64,000 nt of DNA from the NCBI GenBank assembly GCA_028818705.1, contig JAPPNJ010000158.1, positions 1-64,000 of the forward strand, given 5' to 3'. Source of the stretch: Candidatus Poribacteria bacterium (GTDB lineage Bacteria; Poribacteria; WGA-4E; WGA-3G). Below are positions 8,541 to 17,684 of the stretch, one piece after another; position 1 is the first letter of the stretch; every line of letters begins with the position of its first letter. The notes below the pieces were generated by a model. That model worked only from the letters and a program-made list of their open reading frames with translations. It searched no databases and was not told the origin of the DNA. A program made the translations under genes and the position numbers.

Positions 8541-8587
8541 GCATCTCAATAAAAGATAATGAGACTCATTATCTTTTATTGAGATGC
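8541..8587. promoter_or_regulatory. Fur box embedded in a perfect 47-bp palindrome
   Basis: The core GATAATGAGACTCATTATC (8555-8573) matches 17 of 19 positions of the Fur consensus. The symmetry extends to 23 bp on each side of a single central base, from GCATCTC at the left end to GAGATGC at the right. It lies between a minus-strand promoter at 8621-8649 and the IsdG-like gene. Confidence 0.8.
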
Positions 8588-8620
8588 TTATTCAAGTGAT
8601 CTGTGTATCAATACGTATAT

Positions 8621-8649
8621 ATTATACCACCACCGTAAACGGATGTCAA
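8621..8649 (-). promoter_or_regulatory. Sigma-70-type promoter for the haem operon
   Basis: On the minus strand TTGACA (8649-8644) and TATAAT (8626-8621) are both perfect and separated by 17 bases. Transcription would run toward the IsdG-like gene through the Fur palindrome. Confidence 0.65.
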
Positions 8650-8724
8650 ATTTTTTTCGTTTCCTGCTAAATTCGCTTAAATTTATTTACCTTTTGGTTG
8701 GAATGGCCCACAATATACCCTACA

Positions 8725-8752
8725 ATTATACAAATTTCGGTTTTATAGTCAA
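8725..8752 (-). promoter_or_regulatory. Second upstream sigma-70-like promoter
   Basis: Minus-strand TTGACT (8752-8747), 16-base spacer, TATAAT (8730-8725). It is the distal member of a promoter pair 104 bp apart. Confidence 0.5.
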
Positions 8753-8807
8753 GAAAAAAATAATTTCTTTCAATCAAGCGGACAGATTTCGATTTGTCTC
8801 TATAGTC

Positions 8808-10211
8808 TCAATCATCTGTGATCTGTTCTATTACTTCTTTTCCTGCTTTAAACAGGTCGTGTAGGTGTAGGTAGCGGAAGAGCGAGCTCCTACCTGTCAG
8901 ATACAGATTCTCAAACGTCTCAAAGTAAGCGACAAGGCTCGCGACTTTCTCTTCAAATCCCACCTCAAGCACAGGATAGGCAAATGGTAGCTTGTAGCTT
9001 TGATAGTGGATAATCTCCTCTGGAAATAGTGTCTTGACCTGCCGTAGTGCTTCCCATACCTCGGCTTGCAATGTTGCCTCTGACATATTCCACAGGGCAT
9101 CATCGCTGTAGCAAGGCAGTTCTAACACGATGGCTGTTTGTCCCTTAGGTGCCATGTGCGGGCTTCGGTTCTTGGGTTCATACAGACGTGTAAACGGAAA
9201 TTCTTCACTTGGAAAGTAGAGCGAGGCATTCGAGGAAAAAGCGTCTCGATTCAAACAGAAAACACAAAGCACGAGGTGGCGGTATTTAATTGTGTCTGCA
9301 ACCGCACAAAGTTCTGGTGGCGGTGCCGGTTCTAACATGCGCATTGAGAGCGTCAGTGGTAGTGTGTTAATTACTATAGACGCGGGTATTTCAATGTCGT
9401 TTTGAGCGTTAGTAAAGCCAAGCATGTCTGTCCTCTTGCTTACGATGATGCGTTCAATTTTGCCATTCTTGTGAATTAATCGATTAACTCGGTGTTGCAA
9501 CTTGATGTGCTTTTCTCCGATGGATTCGCACAATTTATCGCTAATCATGCCGATACCGTATTTCGGATAAAAGAACGATCCGTCTAAGTGGTCTGGATTT
9601 TGCGGTGTTCCGAGTATAACTGAACGGAGAAAACTTCGCAGATCCAGTCCTTTGAGTCGGCTTCCTGCAATGGCAGTAGAAAGTTTGTGTGTTGGTTGTC
9701 CCCATAGTTTTTCGGAATAGTTCAGCAGAAAGTGTTCTGCTAACGTCTTGCCGTATTGGTTAACAGCGAATTCAGCGAAATTTTCTGCCTGTTTTTCTTC
9801 TTTGCTATATAGTTTCTCCCGTGCGATTTTCAGCAGCGTCTTCGTTTCCAGTTTCTGGATCAGGTCGCTCAATAAAAGCGGAAATCGGTAGAATTTGCCT
9901 TGGAAAAAAATTTCACTGGGTGCTGTTACATGTAATAAATTATCACCGAGAAGATTTTTTACCTCTTCAGTAACTTGGGGATCTTTGTCGTGGAAACGGT
10001 GTGCCCCGGTATCAAATCGGAAATCGTCGCTCTGCTTAGTATCAAATCGACAATCTGCTCCCTTGATTTTGAGTGTGCGACAGTTTCCACCCGGGTGTTC
10101 GCCTGCTTCAAAGATGGTGAAGTTCGGGAGACCGTATTTCTTGGCGTAGTATCCAGTTGTCAATCCAGCAGGACCGCCGCCGAGAATGTGAATATCAGTG
10201 GTTTCCATCAT
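8808..10211 (-). CDS. FAD-dependent amine-oxidase-like / protoporphyrinogen-oxidase-like protein
   Basis: A 467-residue NAD(P)/FAD-binding Rossmann protein. The dinucleotide motif GGGPAGLTTGYYAKK is at residues 11-25 and the FAD motif EAGEHPGGNCRT follows near 36. FDTGAHRFHDKDP is typical of UDP-galactopyranose-mutase-like or PPO-like amine oxidoreductases. It is probably involved in polysaccharide or lipid-linked sugar metabolism, given the membrane glycosyltransferase just upstream, but the substrate is unknown. A 30-bp in-frame insertion (CRFDTKQSDDFRFDTG) is flanked by the 11-base direct repeat CGATTTGATAC; relatives would be expected to lack one copy. Confidence 0.75.
   Translation of the reverse strand: MMETTDIHILGGGPAGLTTGYYAKKYGLPNFTIFEAGEHPGGNCRTLKIKGADCRFDTKQSDDFRFDTGAHRFHDKDPQVTEEVKNLLGDNLLHVTAPSEIFFQGKFYRFPLLLSDLIQKLETKTLLKIAREKLYSKEEKQAENFAEFAVNQYGKTLAEHFLLNYSEKLWGQPTHKLSTAIAGSRLKGLDLRSFLRSVILGTPQNPDHLDGSFFYPKYGIGMISDKLCESIGEKHIKLQHRVNRLIHKNGKIERIIVSKRTDMLGFTNAQNDIEIPASIVINTLPLTLSMRMLEPAPPPELCAVADTIKYRHLVLCVFCLNRDAFSSNASLYFPSEEFPFTRLYEPKNRSPHMAPKGQTAIVLELPCYSDDALWNMSEATLQAEVWEALRQVKTLFPEEIIHYQSYKLPFAYPVLEVGFEEKVASLVAYFETFENLYLTGRSSLFRYLHLHDLFKAGKEVIEQITDD
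10009..10049. repeat. 11-bp direct repeat around a 10-codon insertion
   Basis: GTATCAAATCG occurs at 10009-10019 and at 10039-10049, a period of exactly 30 bp. It duplicates the residues RFDT inside the FAD-protein gene without breaking the frame. Confidence 0.55.
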
Positions 10212-10243
10212 GTTCTCCGCCTCAAGGATCGGTTTCTACAGAT

Positions 10244-11692
10244 TCAGTACTCAAATAAGGGTAATTCGGGCCACATCCGATTGACGTACGGGTTGTGATA
10301 GAACACCTTTTTGACTTTAGGGACCCGATTCGCCAATGGACTTCCGATAACAACAAATCCGGTTTCCAATTTATCGAGTTGGGCAAGGTCCGCCTTGTTT
10401 TTAATTGGTATATAGTCTGCTTCTACTGCTTGGGAAGCCAAGTAGTACTTAATCAGCGGCACGGATACAATATACAATTTATCGCCGTGTTCGCGTTGTC
10501 TGGTGCTTATATATTTGTGTATCTGAGCAATTGCTGTTGGTTTCGTGTGTTGGACAACAGTATGTAGTGTGACGTAACTATAACTGAGAAAAAAGATGAT
10601 AACGGGACCCCAGGCGAACAAATATCGAGATTTATCCTGCAATGTTATGATTCGACTGCACGCGATCGCAATGCCTAATGCCAGAAAAGGCAACAGCGGT
10701 AAAACGTGTCGGCTTTTATGAATGACGTTTTGTGCTAAGAATATCCATGCGAAATAGATGAAACACCCAATGAAGACAGTGTTGAAAAATAGAATGTTGT
10801 CTCTTGAAGATTCTTCTACAGTCCATTTCTTCAGCGTTTGCCAGCTGGCAATTCCAACAACTACAATTAAAGCAATTGCTGTACAGGCGGTTATAAAGTG
10901 CCGACCTTGCCAATAGAGTCCAAATCCATCAGCCCACATGCTCTCAAAGACTTTTGTCAAACGGAACCATAATTGCGGATGCGTGGAAACAGTCCCACCG
11001 AAGTCTGAAAAATGACCATGACTCTGTGTCTGCGCGGCGGCTATTAGTGTGTTCCATTCCGTAATCGAGAGCAGTGGAGTGAGCCAGACAAGAATGCCGA
11101 TAGTCCCCGCTACGATGCATTTCAGTCGCCCAGGACCCTTTAACCGCACTAACAATGCAGGTACCAATAGCGGGAGATAGGAGAGTCGGATTCCGAGTAA
11201 AATGCCAGCAAGAAAAAAGCCAGTAGCATTACGGAAACCCAACGATGTGTGCTTCCCATTTTCCGCTTGTGTTGTGAAGTAAAGGCTCGCTAATAGGCAC
11301 GCAACCCCCATTACATCGGGCATGTAGCGGTTGCTCATCAACCAGAGCAAGGGATTCATGAATACCACAAAGATGGTGATTTTTCCCAACAGTGTGGTGA
11401 TATTGATCTTTGCAATCTTTAGTGTAAAAAAGATTGTGAAGAAAGTTGACAGCCCTCCAAGTAACGAAAATGCTAATGCGTAACGACGGATGACTGCATA
11501 AAGCAGTTTGGCGATGAAACAGAAAACAGGGTATGCTGGAAAATGTGGTTGCAACTTGGCAACATTGTAGTCTATCATGCTCAGCGCGAAGCGGAGGCTG
11601 TCTAAGTCTTCGATGTAGTATATAGTACTGAACAATCGAGAAACTATGCAGCTGATAAGGACAATGCTCCAGACTCTGAATTCTGTTGTCAT
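10244..11692 (-). CDS. GT-C type membrane glycosyltransferase (family 39-like)
   Basis: A 482-residue integral membrane protein with about eleven to twelve hydrophobic helices and a soluble C-terminal tail of about 90 residues. The first loop carries acidic residues in YYIEDLDSLRFA, the usual place of the catalytic and metal-binding Asp/Glu in ArnT/PMT-like enzymes. NRYMPDVMG and QNVIHKSRHVLPLLPFLALG resemble conserved loops of that group. It probably transfers a sugar from a polyprenyl-phosphate donor on the periplasmic face. The stop lies 32 bp before the FAD-protein start, suggesting co-transcription. The acceptor is unknown. Confidence 0.7.
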   Translation of the reverse strand: MTTEFRVWSIVLISCIVSRLFSTIYYIEDLDSLRFALSMIDYNVAKLQPHFPAYPVFCFIAKLLYAVIRRYALAFSLLGGLSTFFTIFFTLKIAKINITTLLGKITIFVVFMNPLLWLMSNRYMPDVMGVACLLASLYFTTQAENGKHTSLGFRNATGFFLAGILLGIRLSYLPLLVPALLVRLKGPGRLKCIVAGTIGILVWLTPLLSITEWNTLIAAAQTQSHGHFSDFGGTVSTHPQLWFRLTKVFESMWADGFGLYWQGRHFITACTAIALIVVVGIASWQTLKKWTVEESSRDNILFFNTVFIGCFIYFAWIFLAQNVIHKSRHVLPLLPFLALGIAIACSRIITLQDKSRYLFAWGPVIIFFLSYSYVTLHTVVQHTKPTAIAQIHKYISTRQREHGDKLYIVSVPLIKYYLASQAVEADYIPIKNKADLAQLDKLETGFVVIGSPLANRVPKVKKVFYHNPYVNRMWPELPLFEY

Positions 11693-11704
11693 TTATTAAG
11701 CAAT

Positions 11705-11813
11705 TTGGTAGGCGCGCCTTGTGAGCGCGCCGATTGTTTCCCGATAGCGTGCTTTGTAGACACGCTCCCGGTGGAAAGACATCTTTGCAGTTTGAACCCC
11801 ACCTACATTGATG
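11705..11813. repeat. Array of short hairpin elements
   Basis: Three palindromic units sit side by side: GGCGCGC/GCGCGCC around a CTTGTGA-like loop, AGCGTG/CACGCT around CTTTGTAGA, and an outer GGTAGG/CCTACC pairing. Loops are similar while stems differ but remain complementary. Confidence 0.5.
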
Positions 11814-11814
11814 C

Positions 11815-13137
11815 CTACCAGTTGTCCATGTTCGTATTGGAAAATCCGTATGCTGCTTGCATAACATCCTTGGCGCGTTCGTAGTTGGCTACCTGTGTCT
11901 TGTAACCATTGCTACCAGGTTCATCATATATGGGTGCTTTTCCCATGATACCATGTAATTCCGCCAATTGTCCATTGGTAATCAATCGGAAAGGATTGTA
12001 CTGTAGTGCGACGGTGTATCCCTTCATCTCTGCCCAATGTTTATTTAAGTTAGCGATGTTTTCCTCTGCTGTACCTAACGCAGCCATATCACTGAGGGTA
12101 TCGTTGATGTAGTGGACTACTGTCGCTGCGATCACTTTTTCCATACCTTCTGCAGCAGTTTGACGATACCCGATGATTTCTGCCTCCGTGCCTTGATTCG
12201 TTATCGCTGTTCGACCGGCAAGGAAGGCACTGAAAATCTGTTGTGTGAAGTCCACACCTGATCCGCCTTTATCTCGCTTACCGGCATTTCTGGAGAGCCC
12301 GAAGTTGTATTCCGATTTAAAGTCGATGCTGCCATCGCTATTGGAATCGAATGTGAAATCATCAACGCTTCCGGCAAGCTGCGCATCTGTATAGCGGAAA
12401 TAGTCGCGAGCAGCACCAAAGTAACCAAAGGCTTCATCCCATGCGTGTTCCATTGCGGTATATGGGTCGGTACCATCTCTTGCTTCACTATTGTCGCGTT
12501 CAAGCAAGCTGTTAAGATAAACACCTGTTGCTTGGTAATAGGGGACTGCACCGATAAGTACTTTGTTGACCATCTGCGACATATCAATACCGTCATCGGT
12601 GGTATAAGCCATTGGTGTGCCGAGTTTACTTGAGTCTTGCGAGTTTTCTGCGATAGTCTCGAACCACTCGCGGACCAAGTCATCTGCCGTACGATTGTAA
12701 CCTATAACTGGCTCGTCTGAAATCTTACCTACAAGATTTTTCCCTGTCGAAAGCGAGGAATATTGGCTTTCAAGGGCAGAGACCGCTCCTGTGCTCGTCC
12801 GTGTTTTCAGGTTGAGTGCATCATCGTATTCATAGAGTTTAAGCATGTCCTGTACGGTAATAGGATGTCCGCCATCTTTTCCTACACTGTCTGTGAGGGA
12901 TTTCAGATCCTGCAACAACAGATTACGAACAACCTGTCCTGAGTAAGAGACACTGCTTTCACCTTCTACAAAGCGACTATCGAAGACATACGCTTGTGGA
13001 ACAGCGATTGTAACACTGCCGGTTTCTTCTAATAAGTCAGCGTTTTCTTCCTCGTCACTGCCACAAGCGGATAGAAATAGACTTGCAATGGTGAGTAATA
13101 CAGTTAACCATTGGAATTTTTTCGTTAAGTAATTCAT
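11815..13137 (-). CDS. DUF4856 lipoprotein
   Basis: A 440-residue lipoprotein: the hydrophobic leader ends in the lipobox FLSAC with Cys at residue 25, followed by an acidic linker. The body has the DUF4856 pattern, including GGHPITVQDMLKLYEY, the helix AMEHAWDEAFGYFGAARDYF and the Trp at the very C-terminus. DUF4856 proteins travel with imelysin lipoproteins, di-haem oxidoreductases and TonB receptors in iron-regulated loci, as here. The ATG has AAAGGAG five bases upstream, and a Fur box sits 20 bp upstream. Likely periplasmic or surface iron-binding, but the exact role is unknown. Confidence 0.82.
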   Translation of the reverse strand: MNYLTKKFQWLTVLLTIASLFLSACGSDEEENADLLEETGSVTIAVPQAYVFDSRFVEGESSVSYSGQVVRNLLLQDLKSLTDSVGKDGGHPITVQDMLKLYEYDDALNLKTRTSTGAVSALESQYSSLSTGKNLVGKISDEPVIGYNRTADDLVREWFETIAENSQDSSKLGTPMAYTTDDGIDMSQMVNKVLIGAVPYYQATGVYLNSLLERDNSEARDGTDPYTAMEHAWDEAFGYFGAARDYFRYTDAQLAGSVDDFTFDSNSDGSIDFKSEYNFGLSRNAGKRDKGGSGVDFTQQIFSAFLAGRTAITNQGTEAEIIGYRQTAAEGMEKVIAATVVHYINDTLSDMAALGTAEENIANLNKHWAEMKGYTVALQYNPFRLITNGQLAELHGIMGKAPIYDEPGSNGYKTQVANYERAKDVMQAAYGFSNTNMDNW

Positions 13138-13156
13138 GTTTCTCCTTTAAAATAAA

Positions 13157-13175
13157 AATAATGAGACTCATTATC
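13157..13175. promoter_or_regulatory. Fur box before the DUF4856 gene
   Basis: AATAATGAGACTCATTATC is identical to the haem-operon Fur core except for the first base. It lies 20 bp before the DUF4856 start. A plausible minus-strand promoter (TTGAAA at 13211-13206 and a weak TAATAA at 13188-13183, 17-base spacer) lies just upstream. Confidence 0.75.
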
Positions 13176-13261
13176 TTCAAAATTATTAGTTGTTAATAAG
13201 CGCCGTTTCAAAAATGGGGGGTATCTCCGATTGATACGCCTTTCTTCAACATGCGCTGAGC

Positions 13262-15778
13262 CTAAAAACCTTGTTTGATACCCATAAATATCTGTCGCCT
13301 GGGTCCGATTAGGATGCCCGAACTCAGATTGGCTTCGGGTTGACCGGCATTTGAGTGTAGCCGCGACCCGATATATACGTGATCGAAAATATTTTTGGCA
13401 GTAAGAAATATCTGCCACTGTTTGGTTAGTTTGTAGTTTATGCTTGCATTGACAATCGCGTAACTCGGAATAGGTCCAGTGTCTCCGCGATTAAAGGTTT
13501 GTGTGAGATTTTCAAAGTCGGTGAAAACTTCATCGACGAACCGCATATCTGCGCGCACCCGAAGAAAATCACCGATTGTTTTTGCTAATCCGATCGTAAA
13601 GGTGTGGCGCGGCGCGTAGGGTAATTCATTGCCGTTTAGTTCTACATCAACGTTCCCGGCGATCGTAGCGGATTTCACGATGCCGTCAACAATTTTTGTC
13701 TGGAGGTATGTGTAGGAGAGGTTGATGTCAGGGAGTATCGACACGAATTCTGATACTCCCAATGTCGTCGCCATCTCTAATCCCGAGAGATCGACTTTGC
13801 CTAAGTTTTTGAAGGCTGTACCACGTCCAGCTGCGACTAAATCTTCAACTTTAATCATAAATCCAGCGGCTTCTACGATAACCCCAGGTACCCATGATCG
13901 GAATCCAACCTCCATGTTCCAGCTTTTTTCAGGTTTGAGGTCAAGTCCACCGGTGTCAATGTTCTGCCCGAAGTTAGTAATCTTCAGTGCTCCACTGGAG
14001 GGAGCTGTGTATCCTCGGTGGATGCCGCCGAAAAGGTTGAATTGTCCAAGTTCGTAGTTTGCACCGATTCCCGGCAATAGCACTGACGAAACTTTGTCTG
14101 CAAGTACCGAGCCGCGTAGCCGGTCCACCCGGTCCTGTTTAAATACCTCAAACCGCAGTCCGGGTGTAAGCGTCAACCTTCTAAAATTTATCTGCTCTTT
14201 CGCGTAAAGTGCCAATGCCATTGTTTCGTAATGATGGCTTTGCCCTACAATCTTTACTGGGTCTTCTTCGGAATCCGGGATGCCGGTGTAGTAAACACCG
14301 TCGCGAGCATCTGGTGCATTCCCAGTTTTCTTATCGTCAATAAAGCGTTCCCAGTGTATTCTACCCCCGATTTCGGCGCGCCCTAAATTTCCAGCAATTC
14401 CGTGGTTGAGTGTATAGTTTTGCTCGATTCCACCTACATAGAAGGTACGGAGGATACCAAAGTTGCTTTTCCCATTGCCAGTTCTGATGAGATCACCCGT
14501 TTGGAAATAGGGTACCGGTGCCAGATTTCCGGTTTCAAGTGCTGTAGGACGCACGAATATATCATCCTCACGCCACCACCGCCGGTCGAAGACGCTTGTA
14601 TACATTGTTGTATTGCTTACAAGATTCGTCGAAATTTTGTTGGTGTAAATGAGGTCAAGTGATGTCCGTAAAATCTTGAAGTTGTCATCCACTTTCGGAT
14701 TGAAATTCGGATCGGTTTTGAAGGAATACTCTGTCAAACCGGTGTACGTTGCGTTCGAGTTTTCAAAATTACCGTTTAGTTTGAGGTAGAGTATCTTCTC
14801 CTCACTCAGTTGGAAGAGCGTTTTTGCTGTGCCATTTGCTTGGTCAAAAGTGTTATTTTCTCTGAAACCATCTCCGTGTTTGTAGAGAAGTTGGACATCA
14901 GACACAATCTTTTCGGGATTTCCGATACCTCGCCATTCTGAGAATGCGCTATAGTACCCATTGTTTCCCACCGTTACTTGATTTGCCAATCCTTTTGTCC
15001 CGTCGGGTTTTCGCGTTGTGTAATTGATAACGCCACCCATCGTTTGGGGCCCGTATCGGAGTGCGGCACTGCTTTTAATCACCTCAACTGCATCGATCCG
15101 GTCTGCTGGTGGATTGTAATAGGCATTTGGATAGATGTAAAGGGCGGGTTGTATCGGTACACCATCTTCCAATATAAGAACGCGAGCACTTCGGCGAGGG
15201 TTCAGACCTCGGATGCCGATGCTCAAGCGGGAGTTGCCAAAGCCGTCATCTGCGTAACCGTTGATACCCGGTATTAATTCAAGTAATTCTTGTGTTCCGA
15301 CGGGTTTTATTAGATCAACAGTTTCTGGTTCCAACATACTCATTGTTCCAGTAAGTTTTCTGTGCTTACGTGATAATTCTCCAATAATTTCTATCGGTGC
15401 GAGTTGGAAGATTTGACTGGATAACAAAATCTCTAAAGTGTGTGTTGAATTAGGAGTAAGCGTAAGCATCTCGTTGTAGCGATTATACCCGGTTGAATTC
15501 ACCTGAATCTGCGTCTCTCCTTGGGCATCCGGAGTGAAGCGAAAACTACCATCTTTATCTGTTATTGTCTCTGCTAAAATCTGTCCATCTGATTCAATCT
15601 TGACAACGGCCCCCAATATCGGTTGTGCTGTTTCTTTATCAATCACTTTGCCATTAATTTCAGTTGAACCTTGGCAGAGATATGGCGCGCTTAATAGAAG
15701 CACTGATATGATTACAATGGCTGTTTTTTTAGCATAAGTTTTTGAAAATTGGCAATCTGTCCTGAGAAATTGATTCAT
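13262..15778 (-). CDS. TonB-dependent receptor, FecA-like, with N-terminal carboxypeptidase-regulatory-like domain
   Basis: An 838-residue outer-membrane receptor. After the signal peptide (ends APYLCQGS) comes a carboxypeptidase-regulatory-like domain of about 85 residues (INGKVIDKETAQPILGAVV), then the plug (LIKPVGTQELLELIPGINGY, IGIRGLNPRRSARVLILEDG, VEVIKSSAALRYGPQTMGGVINYTT) and a barrel ending in the aromatic MGIKQGF. The plug motifs are closest to the ferric-dicitrate receptor FecA. It lies in an operon with imelysin, di-haem and DUF4856 genes, so ferric chelate uptake is the best guess. The substrate is inferred only from neighbours. Confidence 0.85.
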   Translation of the reverse strand: MNQFLRTDCQFSKTYAKKTAIVIISVLLLSAPYLCQGSTEINGKVIDKETAQPILGAVVKIESDGQILAETITDKDGSFRFTPDAQGETQIQVNSTGYNRYNEMLTLTPNSTHTLEILLSSQIFQLAPIEIIGELSRKHRKLTGTMSMLEPETVDLIKPVGTQELLELIPGINGYADDGFGNSRLSIGIRGLNPRRSARVLILEDGVPIQPALYIYPNAYYNPPADRIDAVEVIKSSAALRYGPQTMGGVINYTTRKPDGTKGLANQVTVGNNGYYSAFSEWRGIGNPEKIVSDVQLLYKHGDGFRENNTFDQANGTAKTLFQLSEEKILYLKLNGNFENSNATYTGLTEYSFKTDPNFNPKVDDNFKILRTSLDLIYTNKISTNLVSNTTMYTSVFDRRWWREDDIFVRPTALETGNLAPVPYFQTGDLIRTGNGKSNFGILRTFYVGGIEQNYTLNHGIAGNLGRAEIGGRIHWERFIDDKKTGNAPDARDGVYYTGIPDSEEDPVKIVGQSHHYETMALALYAKEQINFRRLTLTPGLRFEVFKQDRVDRLRGSVLADKVSSVLLPGIGANYELGQFNLFGGIHRGYTAPSSGALKITNFGQNIDTGGLDLKPEKSWNMEVGFRSWVPGVIVEAAGFMIKVEDLVAAGRGTAFKNLGKVDLSGLEMATTLGVSEFVSILPDINLSYTYLQTKIVDGIVKSATIAGNVDVELNGNELPYAPRHTFTIGLAKTIGDFLRVRADMRFVDEVFTDFENLTQTFNRGDTGPIPSYAIVNASINYKLTKQWQIFLTAKNIFDHVYIGSRLHSNAGQPEANLSSGILIGPRRQIFMGIKQGF

Positions 15779-15798
15779 TTATTCTGTTTCCTGCGTTT

Positions 15799-16050
15799 TC
15801 AAAAGCGTTTTGGATTCGTGATTGTGGCCCTATTACTATCGATTTTACTGTTTTGCTCGTCTTTGACCGTATTGCCCGTGTTTCCAGCTCCGCTAACGGG
15901 TAAGTTTGTGTTGCCGTAACTGCCGCCCTCTTCAGCGACTTCAGATTGCGGCGCGAGTATGGGATCGCTTTCACAACTGGACAAGGCGAGAGTGGTTGCT
16001 ATGACCAGTACTAACAACAAGGTCCTAAGTACAATAGAGACTAAGTTCAT
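15799..16050 (-). CDS. Small lipoprotein (83 aa)
   Basis: An 83-residue protein with a clear lipoprotein signal: hydrophobic LLLVLVIATTLAL then the lipobox LSSC (Cys at residue 26). The mature part is about 57 residues, polar and Gly/Asn/Ser-rich, with no fold I recognise. It starts 20 bp upstream of the TonB receptor, between it and the di-haem oxidoreductase, so it is probably co-expressed. A Fur-box-like sequence lies at 16085-16103, 35 bp before the start. Function unknown; it may be an accessory of the receptor. Confidence 0.65.
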   Translation of the reverse strand: MNLVSIVLRTLLLVLVIATTLALSSCESDPILAPQSEVAEEGGSYGNTNLPVSGAGNTGNTVKDEQNSKIDSNRATITNPKRF

Positions 16051-16084
16051 TTTTGAAATCCTTAATCTGGTACCGTTATATATT

Positions 16085-16103
16085 GAAGTTGAGACTCGTT
16101 TTC
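16085..16103. promoter_or_regulatory. Weak Fur-box-like site
   Basis: GAAGTTGAGACTCGTTTTC keeps the TGAGACTC centre seen in the strong boxes of this window and matches the haem-operon box at 14 of 19 positions. Confidence 0.4.
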
Positions 16104-16147
16104 AGTTAACACTTGCACCAACTGGTGTTGATGCGAAGGTATGTTTT

Positions 16148-17548
16148 TTACAAAGACTCTAAGAACGCAATAAGCGCATCGCGTTCTGATTTTGACATCT
16201 GTTCAACGGCTTGGCGAGATGCTTCCGCTTCCCCACCGTGCCAGAGGATTGCTTCCATCAAATCCCGTGCTCTACCATCGTGGAGAAAGTTGGTATGACC
16301 GTTAACCCTTCTCACTAAACCGATACCCCACAAGGGTGGTGTCCGCCACTCACGACCACTGGCATGGAAATCGGGACGATTGTCCGCTAATTCGGGTCCC
16401 ATGTCGTGAAGCAACATATCCGTGTAGGGGTGAATCGTCTGGTTGCTAACTGAAGGGACACCGGTTAAAACACCAGTTCTCAGTGTCGGCACATGGCAAC
16501 TGGCACATTGTGCTTTAGCAAAAAGTTGTTCACCGTGTTTAACCTGTGGATCATCCATGTTACGTCTTGCTGGTACTGCCAATGTCTGAACGTAAAACGT
16601 TACTACGTCTAAAATCTTGTCGCTAACCTCTGGTGCTTCACTGTGTCCAGTGAGTTGGGGTTGTCCTGCCGAGTTTTCAATTGAGAAAAGCGAGGTCGTT
16701 ATTCCCATGTCGTCGTGATATGCTGCCGCGACTTGCTGGATAAGTGTCGGTTGATTTGCTTTCCATCCAAAACGTCCCAGGGCATAACGTTGATTGACAA
16801 CATCCCACACATAATTAGGCTTGCCTGAAATGCCGTTCCCATCAACATCGTTTTCGTCTGCGTAAGCAAGGATAGTCTCTTCAGGAATTGCTTCCAGCAG
16901 ACCGAGTCCAAAAACAGCTGGTGCGACTCGTGGCGATACTTCGACATTTTCTGGTAGTGATTGATAGGTTTCCGTAAGGGTGTAGTTGGGATAGCGGAGA
17001 TGTACACGCGTACCGTCTGCTGTTGTCAGCGTCTGTTCGGTATAATCAATTTTAATCTTACCCTCTGGAGGTGTTCCGAAAATGGCGCGGTTGTTGAGTT
17101 GTGTACCGAATCCTGGTACGGGGATAGGAGGTTGCCCATCCATCGCATCTGCCGACTTCGGAAGACTGAGCCTAAAGAGCATGGACACAAATTTCTCGTC
17201 AATTCTTGGCGGTCGTCCACGACCATCCCGGGCATGACAGTTGATGCACGAAATGTTGTTGTAGATAGGTCCCAACCCAGGGTTTACTTCCGCAGGGGCT
17301 GTCACAAAATTGGCTTCAAATTCGACATCACCTTCCAGATGCTTTTCAAAGGCTGCAGGGGAAAGATTAGGGGCAGGAGTTGAGAACGCATGGCTTGACG
17401 CGTCGAAGACAGTCGTCTCACCACCAGAGAACTCACTCGTCGAAAATACCGGCGTTGATTCTACTGTTACGGGTGACTCGGAATCACAAGCACTCAGCAA
17501 AATTGATACTGAGAGGATTAAGTACAGTGAATTCTGAAAATATTTCAT
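16148..17548 (-). CDS. Di-haem oxidoreductase lipoprotein (DHOR/DUF1111 family)
   Basis: About 466 residues. The start at ATG 17548 gives MKYFQNSL, a hydrophobic leader and the lipobox LLSAC; the longer frame to 17644 adds an unlikely N-terminus. Two haem c attachment sites are visible, CINCH (near residue 107) and CASCH (near 350), as expected for this family related to di-haem peroxidases. LNNRAIFG, MDDPQVKHGEQLFAKAQC and WRTPPLWGIGL are typical. It is probably an electron-transfer or redox enzyme on the cell surface or in the periplasm, working with imelysin and DUF4856 proteins in iron acquisition. The reaction is unknown. Confidence 0.85.
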   Translation of the reverse strand: MKYFQNSLYLILSVSILLSACDSESPVTVESTPVFSTSEFSGGETTVFDASSHAFSTPAPNLSPAAFEKHLEGDVEFEANFVTAPAEVNPGLGPIYNNISCINCHARDGRGRPPRIDEKFVSMLFRLSLPKSADAMDGQPPIPVPGFGTQLNNRAIFGTPPEGKIKIDYTEQTLTTADGTRVHLRYPNYTLTETYQSLPENVEVSPRVAPAVFGLGLLEAIPEETILAYADENDVDGNGISGKPNYVWDVVNQRYALGRFGWKANQPTLIQQVAAAYHDDMGITTSLFSIENSAGQPQLTGHSEAPEVSDKILDVVTFYVQTLAVPARRNMDDPQVKHGEQLFAKAQCASCHVPTLRTGVLTGVPSVSNQTIHPYTDMLLHDMGPELADNRPDFHASGREWRTPPLWGIGLVRRVNGHTNFLHDGRARDLMEAILWHGGEAEASRQAVEQMSKSERDALIAFLESL

Positions 17549-17684
17549 CTTTTTTGCTATTCGTGTCGCAGTAGGACTATAGATATATGGCAAGGGAACA
17601 GCACAACGGCTGTTCCCCGTAAAAACGAAATAGCCCTTTCGCATTTACATATTTCAGAGTGAACTCTCTTTTACGAGATATACA

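Larger units (their letters stand above)
8364..8807. other. 444-bp regulatory spacer upstream of the haem operon
   Basis: AT-rich and without a credible gene. It holds two Fur-box candidates (8380-8398, 8541-8587) and two minus-strand promoter-like sequences (8621-8649, 8725-8752). A 73-codon plus-strand frame at 8643 is low-complexity and unsupported. Confidence 0.6.

Noticed and set aside
8643..8864. 73-codon plus-strand frame in the haem-operon promoter region
   Set aside because: AT-rich low-complexity translation lying over two strong minus-strand promoters.
11229..11867. 212-codon minus-strand frame overlapping the glycosyltransferase
   Set aside because: Out-of-frame shadow; the overlapping GT-C protein has clear membrane topology and the frame here is Cys/His-rich noise.
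13134..13418. 94-codon frame after the FecA-like gene
   Set aside because: Overlaps the receptor's C-terminus in another frame and runs across the Fur box of the DUF4856 gene.
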